In this document: positions 25,443 to 35,459 of the stretch, one piece after another
How the letters are laid out: the number at the start of each line of letters is the position of its first letter
How positions within the stretch are numbered: position 1 is the stretch's first letter
Assembly: GCF_021390335.1 (NCBI RefSeq)
Contig: NZ_JAJUXK010000003.1
Span: forward strand, 434,001-498,000
Reading direction: 5' to 3'
Length of the DNA stretch: 64,000 nt
Origin: Dyadobacter sp. CY343
GTDB lineage: Bacteria; Bacteroidota; Bacteroidia; Cytophagales; Spirosomataceae
Notes under the pieces: model-generated
What the model was told of the DNA's origin: nothing
Database searches by the model: none
Seen by the model: the letters and a program-made list of their open reading frames with translations, nothing else
Made by a program: the position numbers and the translations under genes

Positions 25443-28400
25443 TCAGGCGGAATGTAGCCAGACTTTGATGAGCGAAAGCAGCTTGTCAATATCGACTGGC
25501 TTCGAAATATAATCATTGGCACCCGCGGCCAGGCACTGTTCCCGGTCGCCCTGCATCGCCTTGGCAGTTACTGCAATAATCGGAAGCGAGGCCCAGCGAC
25601 TGTGTGTCCGGATAATCTTTGTCGCCTCGATCCCGTCCATTTCCGGCATCATCACGTCCATAAGTACCAGCTCGATATCCGCATTTTCTTCCAGCTTTTC
25701 AATCGCTTCCCTGCCGTTCGTAGCAATTTCAATTTTGAAACCAGAATCCTCCAATACTGCGCTCAATGCAAATATATTCCGCATATCATCGTCGGCAACC
25801 AGTATTTTCCGGCCTACAAAAGCATGTTCCGAATATACCGCATTGGCTCCCAGATCTCCCCTTTTCTTGTCGGGCGCAGCAGGCACACGTGGCTGGAACT
25901 TTTTCAGAAACAGCTTCACCTCATCCAGCAGCCGCTCGTTGGATTTTTTAGTTTTAATTACAACAGGATGCGAATACTTCATTACCCGGCTCAGATCGGC
26001 CTGTGAAAGGTCTTCGGCTGTATTCACAACCACCGGCAGGTTACTCAGGTCCGGGTTTTGCTTGATCTCGTCGAGCAGGTCAAGGCCGTTCATATCCGAC
26101 AACCTCACATCCAGGATGATCCCGTCGACAGATTCCCTGCTCAGTATACCGAGCGCCTCTTCAGCTGAATAGGCATACAGAACAAAAATGTTATTACTCG
26201 TCAAGAAATCGCCCAGGTACTTGCTTTGATACGCATCGTCTTCAATCAGCAGAATTCTTTGCTTTTCAAGATCCTTGCCTTCCAGTTTGAGGAGGTTAAA
26301 TATATTCACGGCCGACTTCTGGTCAACCGGTTTTTGCATAAAACCAATCGCGCCGCCTTTCAGCATATCTGTGTCAAAATAATCGCCGGAAGAGATCGTA
26401 TGGACTGGAATAAGCCGCGCGCGGGAATCTGCTTTCAATACTTTCAACACTTCATCGCCCGACACATCCGGCAGGTTCATATCAAGAATGATCGCGGTCG
26501 GGTTAAATGTTTTCACCAGTTCCAGCGCGCTTTTTCCGTCGATGGCCAGTTTTACTTCAAAACCTGCGTCAATTGCTTTTGCCGACATATCTGCCGCGAA
26601 AACCTCGTCGTCCTCGATCAATAGCAACCTGTTTTCTTTCAGCTGAGGAACAGCCTCAGGCACTGCTGCGATTGGAGCTGCCGTAACTGCCAGAACTTCT
26701 TCCTGCGCAGATTGGACCGGAATTCTGAGCGTGAACACGGAACCCTCGCCCGGCTCGCTTTTCAAAGAGATCGATCCCTTAAACAGGTTTGCCAGCTCGC
26801 GGCTTATTGAAAGTCCCAGCCCGGTACCGCCGTACTTCCGGCTGGTTGAACCGTCGGCCTGCTGAAATGCTTCGAAAATTGCTTTCTGTTTTTCGTAGGG
26901 GATACCAATGCCCGAATCAGCCACTTCAAACACATAATGGGTGGAATCCATTCCGATCGCAAGCGACACAGTACCCGGCGCGGATGTGAATTTGATCGCA
27001 TTCGACAACAGGTTTCGCACGATCTGCAACAGGCGCACCTGATCTACGAATAGAACGTCGGGGCAGGAAGCATTTTTCTCTATCTTTAAAGTAAGTCCCT
27101 TGTTTTCAGCAACTTTGTGAAAAGTATTGGTTAGTTCCGCAAGAATCAGGCCGGTATTCACTTCCTCATTATACAGTTCAATTTTGCCCGACTCCACTTT
27201 GGCAAGATCCAGAATATCGTTGATCAACGTCAGCAGATCGTTGCCCGAGTTATAGATCACGGAAGCGTAACGCTGCTCTTCGTCATTCAATCGCAGTCCT
27301 TTATTTTCACCTAAAATCCTCGATAAGATCAGAATACTGTTCAGCGGTGTGCGCAACTCGTGGCTCATATTGGCCAGGAATTCACTCTTGAATCTGCCGC
27401 TTTTTTCGAGTTCGTCGGCTTTGATCTGTATCTGGTCGCGCGCGGCTTCGATCGTTCCTTTCTGTTCTTCAAGCAAAAAGGCTTTTTCTTCCAGTTCTGT
27501 ATTGATCTGTTTTAATTCCTCCTGCTGTACCCGAAGTTCCTCCTCCGAAACCTGCAAAAGCGACGTTTGCCGCGTGAGTTCTTCGTTGGTCACCCGCAGT
27601 TCCTCCTGCTGACTTTCCAGCTCCTCGGCCTGCAACTGCGTTTTTTCTAGCAATTCATTGGCCACTTCGCGCGCGCGCGCCGCCATAATAGCAACAGCAA
27701 CGCTGTCAGAGATCATTTCCAGTATCCTCACAACCTTGTGCCCTGGATCCTGCACATACCCGATCTCCAATACCGCTTTCACCTGGCCCTGGAACGAGAT
27801 CGTTTTGATGAGAACCGCGCCCGGTCCTACCCTTCCCGACGAAGTTTTTAGTGCAAAATATTCCGGCGCAACGTCCAGTTTTTTAAGATCAACCTTATCT
27901 GCTACCAGCTGACCGAGGAATCCTTCCCCTATTTTGAATGATTTAATAAGCGAATCCTGCTCGGAAATGCCGTAAGTCGCAGCCAGTTCCATGGTATTTC
28001 CGGCGCGGGTTTGCAGGTACATCATGCCCACATGTGCGCCGGTCAGCTCGGCTAGCCTGGCGACCAGTTTCCGGGAAAGCGCCTCCAGAGTTGGCTCGCC
28101 GCGCACAGTTTCCGCCGACTTTACGGCCGCATCGAGTATCCAGTTCTTTTCCTGATCTTCCAGAGATAACAATTCCAGCTGCCTGTTCGCTTCCAGGGTA
28201 AGCTTTTCCGAAGCTATTTGCGCATTGTAGGTGCGCCGGATAAAATAATAGAGGAGTACGACCACAAAGAGGAATATGGACGATCCGATCAGAATGTATT
28301 GCTTTGCATCTGAGGAACTTACGGCTGCATTCTGCTCCCGCTCTGCCAATAATCCTTCCTCCATATTCTCGATCCGGCGGAAGTTGAAATCCAGTAGTGA

Positions 28401-28850
28401 CGAAACGTTCTTCCCAGCCAGTACCAGTTTTCGGATTGTATCCTGGTCAAAATTTCCGCCCTTTAAAATGTCGTATTGCCTCCCCATCAGATCCATCCGG
28501 GTATGCAGCAATATTGAAAGCGAATCTACGCGCGTTGCCTGTGTCTTATTGTCCCGCACCAGTTTTCGCAAAACATCCAGCTCCGTCCAAACTTTCGTCA
28601 CGGATTGTACATAACTAGTTTCGAAGGAACCGTGGCGCGTGAGTGCAAAGCCGCGAACATTGGCTTCGGACGTCAGCAGCTGATTTTTAAGTGAACTGGA
28701 AATGCGCATTACCTCCCTGGTATGGTACACCCAGCGAGTGTTTTCAAGCTGAATTTTAATCGCATTATAAGAGGTAACGCCGACAACCAGCACAAGAATT
28801 ATGGAGAAAGCTGTCCCGAGGAAAACTTGTCGCTGAAAGGATAATCTCAT
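25443..28850 (-). CDS. Hybrid histidine kinase: CHASE3-GAF-kinase-three receivers
   Basis: A 1135-residue sensor kinase and head of the CheR/CheB operon. Membrane helices at about 10-30 and 185-205 flank a CHASE3-type periplasmic region. Then come a GAF domain (about 250-395), a long Glu/Gln-rich coiled coil (about 398-485, for example EELESQQEELRVTNEELTRQ), DHp with H497 (NMSHELRTPLNSILIL), and a HATPase domain (NLLSNAIKFT, ADSGIGIP, GGTGLGLSIS). Three receivers have D790, D914 and D1065. The coiled coil has the repeated acidic/Gln pattern seen in methylated receptors, so it is a candidate target for the neighbouring CheR and CheB. This is inference. Confidence 0.93.
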   Translation of the reverse strand: MRLSFQRQVFLGTAFSIILVLVVGVTSYNAIKIQLENTRWVYHTREVMRISSSLKNQLLTSEANVRGFALTRHGSFETSYVQSVTKVWTELDVLRKLVRDNKTQATRVDSLSILLHTRMDLMGRQYDILKGGNFDQDTIRKLVLAGKNVSSLLDFNFRRIENMEEGLLAEREQNAAVSSSDAKQYILIGSSIFLFVVVLLYYFIRRTYNAQIASEKLTLEANRQLELLSLEDQEKNWILDAAVKSAETVRGEPTLEALSRKLVARLAELTGAHVGMMYLQTRAGNTMELAATYGISEQDSLIKSFKIGEGFLGQLVADKVDLKKLDVAPEYFALKTSSGRVGPGAVLIKTISFQGQVKAVLEIGYVQDPGHKVVRILEMISDSVAVAIMAARAREVANELLEKTQLQAEELESQQEELRVTNEELTRQTSLLQVSEEELRVQQEELKQINTELEEKAFLLEEQKGTIEAARDQIQIKADELEKSGRFKSEFLANMSHELRTPLNSILILSRILGENKGLRLNDEEQRYASVIYNSGNDLLTLINDILDLAKVESGKIELYNEEVNTGLILAELTNTFHKVAENKGLTLKIEKNASCPDVLFVDQVRLLQIVRNLLSNAIKFTSAPGTVSLAIGMDSTHYVFEVADSGIGIPYEKQKAIFEAFQQADGSTSRKYGGTGLGLSISRELANLFKGSISLKSEPGEGSVFTLRIPVQSAQEEVLAVTAAPIAAVPEAVPQLKENRLLLIEDDEVFAADMSAKAIDAGFEVKLAIDGKSALELVKTFNPTAIILDMNLPDVSGDEVLKVLKADSRARLIPVHTISSGDYFDTDMLKGGAIGFMQKPVDQKSAVNIFNLLKLEGKDLEKQRILLIEDDAYQSKYLGDFLTSNNIFVLYAYSAEEALGILSRESVDGIILDVRLSDMNGLDLLDEIKQNPDLSNLPVVVNTAEDLSQADLSRVMKYSHPVVIKTKKSNERLLDEVKLFLKKFQPRVPAAPDKKRGDLGANAVYSEHAFVGRKILVADDDMRNIFALSAVLEDSGFKIEIATNGREAIEKLEENADIELVLMDVMMPEMDGIEATKIIRTHSRWASLPIIAVTAKAMQGDREQCLAAGANDYISKPVDIDKLLSLIKVWLHSA

Positions 28851-28885
28851 AGAAATCTGAGGTCGTAGAATTGAGCCAGAGCTGT

Positions 28886-28916
28886 AATATTTTTGTGAAT
28901 ATCAGCAAAAAATATT
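28886..28916. promoter_or_regulatory. AT-rich stem-loop in the leader of the hybrid kinase operon
   Basis: AATATTTTTG (28886-28895) pairs with CAAAAAATATT (28906-28916) across a 10-nt loop, about 36 bp upstream of the kinase start. A candidate -7 element on the minus strand (TACTTTTG, read from 28987 down to 28980) would place this hairpin inside the 5' untranslated region. Its role is unknown; it could also be a late stop for the helicase operon. Confidence 0.35.
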
Positions 28917-29037
28917 CATTTCCAGCCTATTGGCCGCACCTAATCGGGAATTTGTCCCAGATTTAACTACAATATACGCCAAAAGTATTTCGACTTGGGT
29001 TAACAGATATTCTGGTGTTAAAAAATTAACAATAATA

Positions 29038-32000
29038 TCATAGAACGTCTACCCATTCTACCAACTCCATATCCGGATCTACGATCACGCCCCGCGATTT
29101 TTTGCCTAATGTTTTGAATGCATTCATTACTTTCCGAAGATTCCGCCCAGGCTCGCTCAGGTCTTTTGCACCCGAAAAGAGCATGAACACAAAGGTACCG
29201 TCGGGCATTTGAACGGCGCGGTCAATATGCAATAAGGTTCCTCCCGGGATCAGCATTTCTTTGCCAAATTGTACCCGGTTTTCATTGCTATACAGGGACT
29301 TAATCTCTGTGCCTTCCATCAACCGACTGGCCGCAGCACGCATTTCTGGTGTTTCTTTTTGCGTTAAAATGCCTTCGCGCACCAGCTTTTCGAGCGTAAT
29401 ATCCAAATCAGCCGCGGTCTTCATCCTCGTGAACAGGTACTTCATTTTCTGGATCCGGTCGCGCTTGGCTTCGAATGTATTGACGTCGAAAATACGGTCG
29501 GCCATTCTGCGGAGCCGCATGGAGTCCGACCGGTCGTTACTCAATATTTGCTGCATTACGAACGGCCGCGCGTCCGACTTTGTATGCGCGTGGCTAGGCG
29601 GCGCATTGCCTTCCGCAATGGTATATACTGATATGCTTTCGTCCCATTCCGGCGTAAAATCCTGCCTGCAGAAAAATTCTTTCAACCAATTATTCACCTG
29701 CTGGCCCGTATTCCAGTTTCGCTCCCGTTTCGCGAGGATATACAAACGCTGCACCGGCCGGGTTAATGCGACATAAAGCAGATTCAGATTTTCGACCAGT
29801 ACCCTCGTCTTTTCATCCTGATACTGCTGGGCCGCAACGGTATTTTCAAGTTCTTTCACCACCGAAACGAGCGAAGTTTTCAGACTTTTACCGGCATAAG
29901 TCGCGCTGTCAGGTACTTTAAATTCTTCATAATCAATACCTTCCAAATCCACCCAAAGCTTATCAAGTCTTGCATTGGGAGTCACTTTCCAGTTGGCATA
30001 AGGAATGATCACCACCGGATATTCCAGACCTTTCGACTTGTGTATCGTCGTGATCCTGATCGCGTCGGTGCCTTCCGGGATCGTGATCGAAAGCTTGTGC
30101 CTGGCAGTGTCCCAATAAGTCAGGAAATCGCCCAGGTGATTTGTTTTCCTGTTGCCAAACTCGTGCACCACGTCCAGAAAACGGAACAGGTATTCTGTCT
30201 CAAATTTGCTTTCCAGCAAGCCGAACTGCTTCATCAGCTGCTCGCTCAGTTCGAAAACCGAAAGCTGGCGCAGCCGGAACGAGGTAAGATTTATGTTCCA
30301 TTTTTTGAAGTAGGTCAAAAAAGAATCAAGTCCCCGCTCTTCGCATAAAAGGCGGATTTCTTCATAATCAGCCGGCGCCGGACTTTCCTTTTTAACAACA
30401 TGATGAAACAGATAAGCCGCTTCATAACGCGCCAGCCGGTGATCCGAACTGTGCAATACCTTCATAAAAGAGACGATAAAATGCACCGATCGCGAGTAGC
30501 TCATCGACAATGCATCGTCAGAAATCAGCGGATAACCAGCTTCCTTCATATAATTGGCCAGCGCCGCCGCCTCTTTCTTGCGCCGGCACAGTACCGCAAT
30601 ATCGCGCCAGTCAAAACCCTGCGTGCGCAAGTCCGCGACGAGCTCGATCGACCTTCTTACCATTCCGTCAGCTGCATGCTCTATCTCCGCTCCTTCGTCA
30701 TAAGGATCTTTCATTTCCAGAAATTCCACTTCCACGTGGCCGCCGGTAGCCGCATTATCTGGTATTTCCTGCTGGAAATTCTGGTCGTAAACTTCCCTGA
30801 TCAACGGATATTCGTTACCCAGCAGGTCGGCAACAAAACCGAAAAACTCATTATTGAATGCAGTGACTTCCCGAAAACTGCGCCTGTTTACTTTTAAATG
30901 ATTGACATGCAAATAATTACTTACCGTATTCAACCGCTCGGCATGAAACGAATCGGAACCGAAGACCGTCGCCATCCTCTCCATTTGATTTTGCGCCAGA
31001 TTGAGGATCAAATCCATATCTCCGCCGCGAAACCGGTAAATGGATTGTTTCGCGTCGCCGACCACGAGGTTGAAAAACCCGCCGGACAATGCATTTTCAA
31101 TCAGCGGCAGCAGGTTGGCGAACTGTAACTTAGAGGTATCCTGAAACTCGTCGACCAGAATATGATTGTATTTTTCACCCAGTCTTTCAAAAATAAAAGG
31201 CACCGGTTCCCTGGCGACGATCTCGACGATCTTGCGGTTGAAGTCCGAGATATGGACCTGATTATTCTGCCTCAGCAATGCATCAAATTCCTTCCTTATC
31301 TCTCCCAGAAGCGATAACTGATAAATATGGCGGTCTAGCTGGTTGTAAAGCAGCACTTTCCCTGACTCGGCCAGCCGCGTATTTTCGATCTGGTGAAAGT
31401 AATTTTCCAGGTCTGTCCTGATCCCGTCGATCTCATCCCGGATCAGAAGCGCGGTTTTCCCTCCATACCAAACTCCCTCACCGATTGTCTTGTAAACGTA
31501 GGAATTGGGCTCACCCCACAGTTTTTTATTTTCTGATCTGTCTTTAAAATACCCAAAAATCCCCCTTCCGCTCTGATGGAAATCCTTTTCTGTTAAATGA
31601 ACCGATTGGATCCGATCAAATGCATTGCGTGAAAGTTTCAGCATCGCAGCTTCCTGATCACGCACATAAGTCCGCATTCTGTTGCGAATGCTGATCCAAT
31701 CCTCCATTTTCAGATCTTCCACCCGCTTCATCTGGAGGTAGCTCTGCTCATTCAGCAACGTGCCGGAAGTATCACGGATTTGCATGGGAAGCGTACCCCA
31801 GCTTTTGCCTTCTTCCGCACTTTCCCGATAAAATTTCTCAACAATATCAGTCAAAACCTCTTCCCCATCCTGCCCGATCCTGGATAGCAGCCTGTTTACA
31901 GCATCGTCGAGGAGGTCCGCATCAAGCTGCGTTTCGAATACGAAAGGAATTCCCAGTTCGTCGGTAAAACTGCTGATCAGCCGTTGCGTAAATTTGTCGA

Positions 32001-32367
32001 TCGTCATCACCGAAAAATCAGAATAGCGGTGCATGATCTGGGCAAAAACGTTCTGCGCGCGCTCACCCAGCAGTTGCACGGCCGCCTCGAATAGCTCCCG
32101 GTCAGTTTCGGTATCGGGAAATAGCTCGGTAATGATATCCTTCATCATCGGATGAACAGCGTCCCCGGCAGACTGCTGTTCGGAGAAAATCCGCAACATC
32201 AGCAGGATTCGATCCTTCATTTCGTTCGCCGCCGCATTGGTGAATGTGACTGCCAGTATATGCTTGAAATAGCTTTCAGAAGTAGCGCTGAGGGCCAGTT
32301 TCAGGTATTCTTTGGTAAGCGTATAAGTCTTACCCGATCCAGCAGACGAACTATAAACTTTAAACAC
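29038..32367 (-). CDS. AddA-like UvrD-family helicase with apparently inactive nuclease remnant
   Basis: A superfamily 1A helicase of about 1109 residues, like AddA/RecB, acting in double-strand break processing. All helicase motifs are seen: SSSAGSGKTYTL (Walker A), LVDEFQDTSKLQ, VVGDAKQSIYRFRGGD, TTIHKSKGLEYPVVI and LLYVALTRPVQRLYIL. The C-terminus keeps LLHIDRAV, but where AddA has the DYKT nuclease signature this protein reads FMLFSGAKD, so the nuclease is probably dead. The longer ATG (32418) lies in the T-tract of the upstream gene's terminator. The GTG at 32367 gives MFKVYSSSAGSGKT, right before Walker A, so it is chosen. No AddB is adjacent. Confidence 0.87.
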   Translation of the reverse strand: MFKVYSSSAGSGKTYTLTKEYLKLALSATSESYFKHILAVTFTNAAANEMKDRILLMLRIFSEQQSAGDAVHPMMKDIITELFPDTETDRELFEAAVQLLGERAQNVFAQIMHRYSDFSVMTIDKFTQRLISSFTDELGIPFVFETQLDADLLDDAVNRLLSRIGQDGEEVLTDIVEKFYRESAEEGKSWGTLPMQIRDTSGTLLNEQSYLQMKRVEDLKMEDWISIRNRMRTYVRDQEAAMLKLSRNAFDRIQSVHLTEKDFHQSGRGIFGYFKDRSENKKLWGEPNSYVYKTIGEGVWYGGKTALLIRDEIDGIRTDLENYFHQIENTRLAESGKVLLYNQLDRHIYQLSLLGEIRKEFDALLRQNNQVHISDFNRKIVEIVAREPVPFIFERLGEKYNHILVDEFQDTSKLQFANLLPLIENALSGGFFNLVVGDAKQSIYRFRGGDMDLILNLAQNQMERMATVFGSDSFHAERLNTVSNYLHVNHLKVNRRSFREVTAFNNEFFGFVADLLGNEYPLIREVYDQNFQQEIPDNAATGGHVEVEFLEMKDPYDEGAEIEHAADGMVRRSIELVADLRTQGFDWRDIAVLCRRKKEAAALANYMKEAGYPLISDDALSMSYSRSVHFIVSFMKVLHSSDHRLARYEAAYLFHHVVKKESPAPADYEEIRLLCEERGLDSFLTYFKKWNINLTSFRLRQLSVFELSEQLMKQFGLLESKFETEYLFRFLDVVHEFGNRKTNHLGDFLTYWDTARHKLSITIPEGTDAIRITTIHKSKGLEYPVVIIPYANWKVTPNARLDKLWVDLEGIDYEEFKVPDSATYAGKSLKTSLVSVVKELENTVAAQQYQDEKTRVLVENLNLLYVALTRPVQRLYILAKRERNWNTGQQVNNWLKEFFCRQDFTPEWDESISVYTIAEGNAPPSHAHTKSDARPFVMQQILSNDRSDSMRLRRMADRIFDVNTFEAKRDRIQKMKYLFTRMKTAADLDITLEKLVREGILTQKETPEMRAAASRLMEGTEIKSLYSNENRVQFGKEMLIPGGTLLHIDRAVQMPDGTFVFMLFSGAKDLSEPGRNLRKVMNAFKTLGKKSRGVIVDPDMELVEWVDVL

Positions 32368-32416
32368 TTTGGGAAATTTTAGTAGAAAACAGAACTGAGC
32401 GCTGAACAATTTACAC

Positions 32417-32439
32417 AAAAAAAGCAGGCTTACACCTGC
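32417..32439 (-). terminator. Rho-independent terminator after the beta-barrel gene
   Basis: On the minus strand, GCAGG (32439-32435), a 6-nt loop and CCTGC (32428-32424) are followed by seven T (32423-32417). It separates the outer-membrane protein gene from the AddA-like gene, and it rules out an efficient start at 32418 for the latter. Confidence 0.85.
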
Positions 32440-32466
32440 CTTCCTGAACCAGTAAATCGGGAGTTC

Positions 32467-32988
32467 TTACAAATTGAAACGGATACCTGCCGAAAGGTTC
32501 GGGCTGAGGTAAAATGGCCTTGGCAGCAATTCAAGGTAGGTACCACCTTCCAGAAATACTGACATTCGGTTGTCGGGGATGTAATATTCAAACCCCGCCA
32601 GCGCTGAACCGCCCAATGAAATATCCTTCTCATGATTTCCATTCAACCTTTTTGGATAGGATCTGCGGCTATTGATCTGACCGCCCAAACCGTAGTAAAC
32701 GTGAACTGCCTCCGAGTTGAACAGCGGCGTGTGCCACAGATAATGCACCTGAACTGAAACGCCCGTATTTTTATAAATACCTTCGTCGCCTCTGTACTTG
32801 CGGTCCTTGGACAGAATCCCACCGTAAGTCCCGATCGTCACGTCCAGTGCGTGTATATTATTGAAGTATTTCCGGATATTCACGCCGGTAGGTTCACCAA
32901 GCTTGAAACCTACTGCCCAGTTATCATATTGGGCCTGGGCAATTCCAAAAGATAGAATGCAGATAAACGTTAAGGCTAATTTCTTCAT
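32467..32988 (-). CDS. Small outer-membrane beta-barrel protein
   Basis: A 173-residue exported protein. The signal peptide is MKKLALTFICILSFGIAQAQ. The rest alternates hydrophobic and polar residues in short strands (VHYLWHTPLF, AVHVYYGLGGQI, SLGGSALAGFEYYI) and ends LSAGIRFNL with a C-terminal hydrophobic strand, as in eight-stranded outer-membrane barrels. No named family is recognised. It stands alone with its own terminator between hisC and the AddA-like gene. Confidence 0.75.
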   Translation of the reverse strand: MKKLALTFICILSFGIAQAQYDNWAVGFKLGEPTGVNIRKYFNNIHALDVTIGTYGGILSKDRKYRGDEGIYKNTGVSVQVHYLWHTPLFNSEAVHVYYGLGGQINSRRSYPKRLNGNHEKDISLGGSALAGFEYYIPDNRMSVFLEGGTYLELLPRPFYLSPNLSAGIRFNL

Positions 32989-33028
32989 AATTTTAGTTGG
33001 ATCGGGGAAGTTTGATGTGCTGATTATG

Positions 33029-34102
33029 CTATACTGTAACGTTTTTCTGTTGGTATTTCTTTAAAGAATCGATCAAAACTTCATTTTCTTTATTTGTACC
33101 AACTGTAATTCTCAAGCAACCTTGGCAAAGGTGCACCCGGGACCTGTCTCTCACAATAATCGTTTCGTTGATCAGATAATCCATGACAGCTTTTGCATCT
33201 TCAAACTGTACCAGTAAGAAATTCGCATCAGAAGGGTTAATTTTTACAACGATCGGCAGGTCAAGCAGGCTGGTCTCAAGCACTTCTCTTTCTTCCAGAA
33301 TATCAGCGACCATATTGTCTTTCGCGGCAATATGCTCCAAACCCGCCAGAAGTGCCTGCTGGGCCGGCAAATTAATATTATAAGGTGGTTTTATTTTGTT
33401 TAAAATCCGTACCAGCTCAACCGACGCGAAGCACATTCCCACTCTGAGACCAGCCAGTCCCCACGCTTTGGAGAAGGTTTGCAGCACGACCAGGTTTGGA
33501 AATTCGTCCAGGCGGCTCACCCACGAAGGTTTGTCGGTGAAATCAATATAAGCTTCATCCACCACGACCAGACCGTTGAAACTATTCAAGATCGTCTCAA
33601 TCGCGCTGTCCTGCATATTATTCCCCGTCGGATTATTCGGCGAGCAGATCCAGATGATTTTAGTATTTTCTTTTACCGCATTCAAAACCGCATCCACGTC
33701 GATCTGAAAATCGGTTGTCAGGGACGCTTTATCAATACGAACATCATGAATGGAGGCGCTCACTTCGTACATACCATAAGTTGGCGGCATGATGATCACG
33801 TGGTCGCTTCCGGGGGTACAGGTTGCGCGCGTGAGCAGATCAATCGGCTCGTCGCTCCCGTTTCCTAAAAAGATCCGGTCAGCATTTACTTGCTTAATTA
33901 CAGTAAGTTTTTGTTTGATCTCAGCCTGGTAAGGATCCGGGTACCGGTTATAATCCGCCTCGGTAACAGATCCGTAAGGATTTTCATTTGCGTCCAAAAA
34001 AATGCCGACGTGACCTGTGTATTCGTCTCTTGCAGATGAATAAGGCGCCAGCGTCAGGATGTGCGGCCGAAGTATTTTTTTCAGGTCAAAAGTATTGTTC
34101 AT
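33029..34102 (-). CDS. hisC: Histidinol-phosphate aminotransferase
   Basis: This is a PLP enzyme converting imidazole-acetol phosphate and glutamate to histidinol phosphate. Landmarks are LDANENPYG near the N-terminus, LGNGSDEPIDLL, SPNNPTGN, VVVDEAYIDF and the PLP-lysine segment QTFSKAWGLAGLRVG. The ATG at 34102 (MNNTFDLKKILRPHI) is preferred to the one at 34126, because the extra eight residues do not fit the family. It is the last gene of hisS-hisG-hisD-hisC on the minus strand, 54 bp after hisD. Confidence 0.95.
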   Translation of the reverse strand: MNNTFDLKKILRPHILTLAPYSSARDEYTGHVGIFLDANENPYGSVTEADYNRYPDPYQAEIKQKLTVIKQVNADRIFLGNGSDEPIDLLTRATCTPGSDHVIIMPPTYGMYEVSASIHDVRIDKASLTTDFQIDVDAVLNAVKENTKIIWICSPNNPTGNNMQDSAIETILNSFNGLVVVDEAYIDFTDKPSWVSRLDEFPNLVVLQTFSKAWGLAGLRVGMCFASVELVRILNKIKPPYNINLPAQQALLAGLEHIAAKDNMVADILEEREVLETSLLDLPIVVKINPSDANFLLVQFEDAKAVMDYLINETIIVRDRSRVHLCQGCLRITVGTNKENEVLIDSLKKYQQKNVTV

Positions 34103-34156
34103 TCCATTTTTGCAGCTTAGCGCCACTTATTTTTTCTTGATAAAAACACAAAATAC

Positions 34157-35425
34157 TTATTCCAGGCTCTTCAATCTCAAACTTACCGCTTTCCGGTGCG
34201 CTTCCAGCGACTCGGCTTCGGCCATCGCCTCCACAGTTGGCCCCAGATTTCGTATTCCTTCTTCGCTGATATGCTGTACTGTGATCTTTTTGACAAAACT
34301 ATCTACCGAAACACCACTATAAGCTCTTGCGTAACCGTTTGTAGGCAAGGTATGGTTCGTTCCCGATGCATAATCGCCGCAGGATTCGGGGGTATAGTTT
34401 CCTAAAAAAATGGAACCTGCATTAATTATCTTCTCTGAAACCGCTTCTGCATTTGCTACACTTAATATCAAATGCTCGGCTGCATATTGGTTTAGCAGAT
34501 CAATCGCATCAGCCTCTGATTCCAACAGAATAGCTTTACTGTTCGCAATCGCCTGAGCCGCCACATCTTTTCTGGGCAGTCTTTCAAGTTGCGAGGGAAG
34601 TGCCAGATTAACGGTAGAAAGCAATTTTTTACTCGTCGAAACCAACAATACCTGACTATCAGGCCCGTGCTCAGCCTGTGAAAGCAAATCGGCAGCAACG
34701 AATGCAGGTACTGCAGTATCATCAGCATAAACAGCTACTTCCGACGGTCCAGCCGGCATATCAATCGCAATACCTTCGCTGCTTACCAGCATTTTGGCAG
34801 CAGTAACGTATTGGTTTCCAGGTCCGAATATCTTGTAAACTTTTGGGATTGACTCAGTTCCGTAAGCCAGTGCAGCAATCGCCTGCGCACCTCCTACCCG
34901 GAAAGCTTTGGTCACGCCAACCAGCCCGGCTGCATACAATATAGCAGGATGGTCGGACGGGGTGCAAAGAATTATTTCCTTACAACCTGCGATCTGCGCC
35001 GGGATTCCGAGCATTAAAACCGTGCTGAATAAGGGTGCCGAGCCGCCGGGAATGTATATTCCGACTTTTTCAATACCCACACTTTTGCGCCAGCAGGTTA
35101 CGCCGGGCATCGTCTCGATCTTCTCGGGCGATTGCAGCTGGCCCTTATGAAATTTGTAAATATTCTTGTAAGCCTGCCCGATCGCAGCTTTCAATTCTTC
35201 ATCCAGCAGGTCGCCCGCAGCGGAAATAGCATCCTCAGAGAATGCGATCTCGCCCAAATGCACTTTATCAAACTTCAAAGCGAGTTCCCGCACCGCCTTA
35301 TCTCCTTCATTCCTGACCTGTTCCAGAATCGGGAGCACTCTTTGTTCAATATCCTTGGTTTCCTGAACAGGCCGGGTAAGCAGCGCGCTCCACTGAGACC
35401 TGTCGGGAAATGGAATAATATTCAT
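34157..35425 (-). CDS. hisD: Histidinol dehydrogenase
   Basis: A 422-residue enzyme of the usual family length. It makes the last two NAD-dependent oxidations from histidinol to histidine. Motifs include YIPGGSAPLFSTVLMLGIPA, FRVGGAQAIAALAYGTESIPKVYKIFGPGNQYVTAAK and AGPSEVAVYAD. Zinc/substrate residues are seen in LLSQAEHGPDSQ and, near the C-terminus, ESCGDYASGTNHTLPTNGYARAYSGVS. It sits between hisG (34 bp) and hisC. Confidence 0.97.
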   Translation of the reverse strand: MNIIPFPDRSQWSALLTRPVQETKDIEQRVLPILEQVRNEGDKAVRELALKFDKVHLGEIAFSEDAISAAGDLLDEELKAAIGQAYKNIYKFHKGQLQSPEKIETMPGVTCWRKSVGIEKVGIYIPGGSAPLFSTVLMLGIPAQIAGCKEIILCTPSDHPAILYAAGLVGVTKAFRVGGAQAIAALAYGTESIPKVYKIFGPGNQYVTAAKMLVSSEGIAIDMPAGPSEVAVYADDTAVPAFVAADLLSQAEHGPDSQVLLVSTSKKLLSTVNLALPSQLERLPRKDVAAQAIANSKAILLESEADAIDLLNQYAAEHLILSVANAEAVSEKIINAGSIFLGNYTPESCGDYASGTNHTLPTNGYARAYSGVSVDSFVKKITVQHISEEGIRNLGPTVEAMAEAESLEAHRKAVSLRLKSLE

Positions 35426-35459
35426 ATCGCTAAACGAATGCCGGTTTCGAGGCGGCTAT

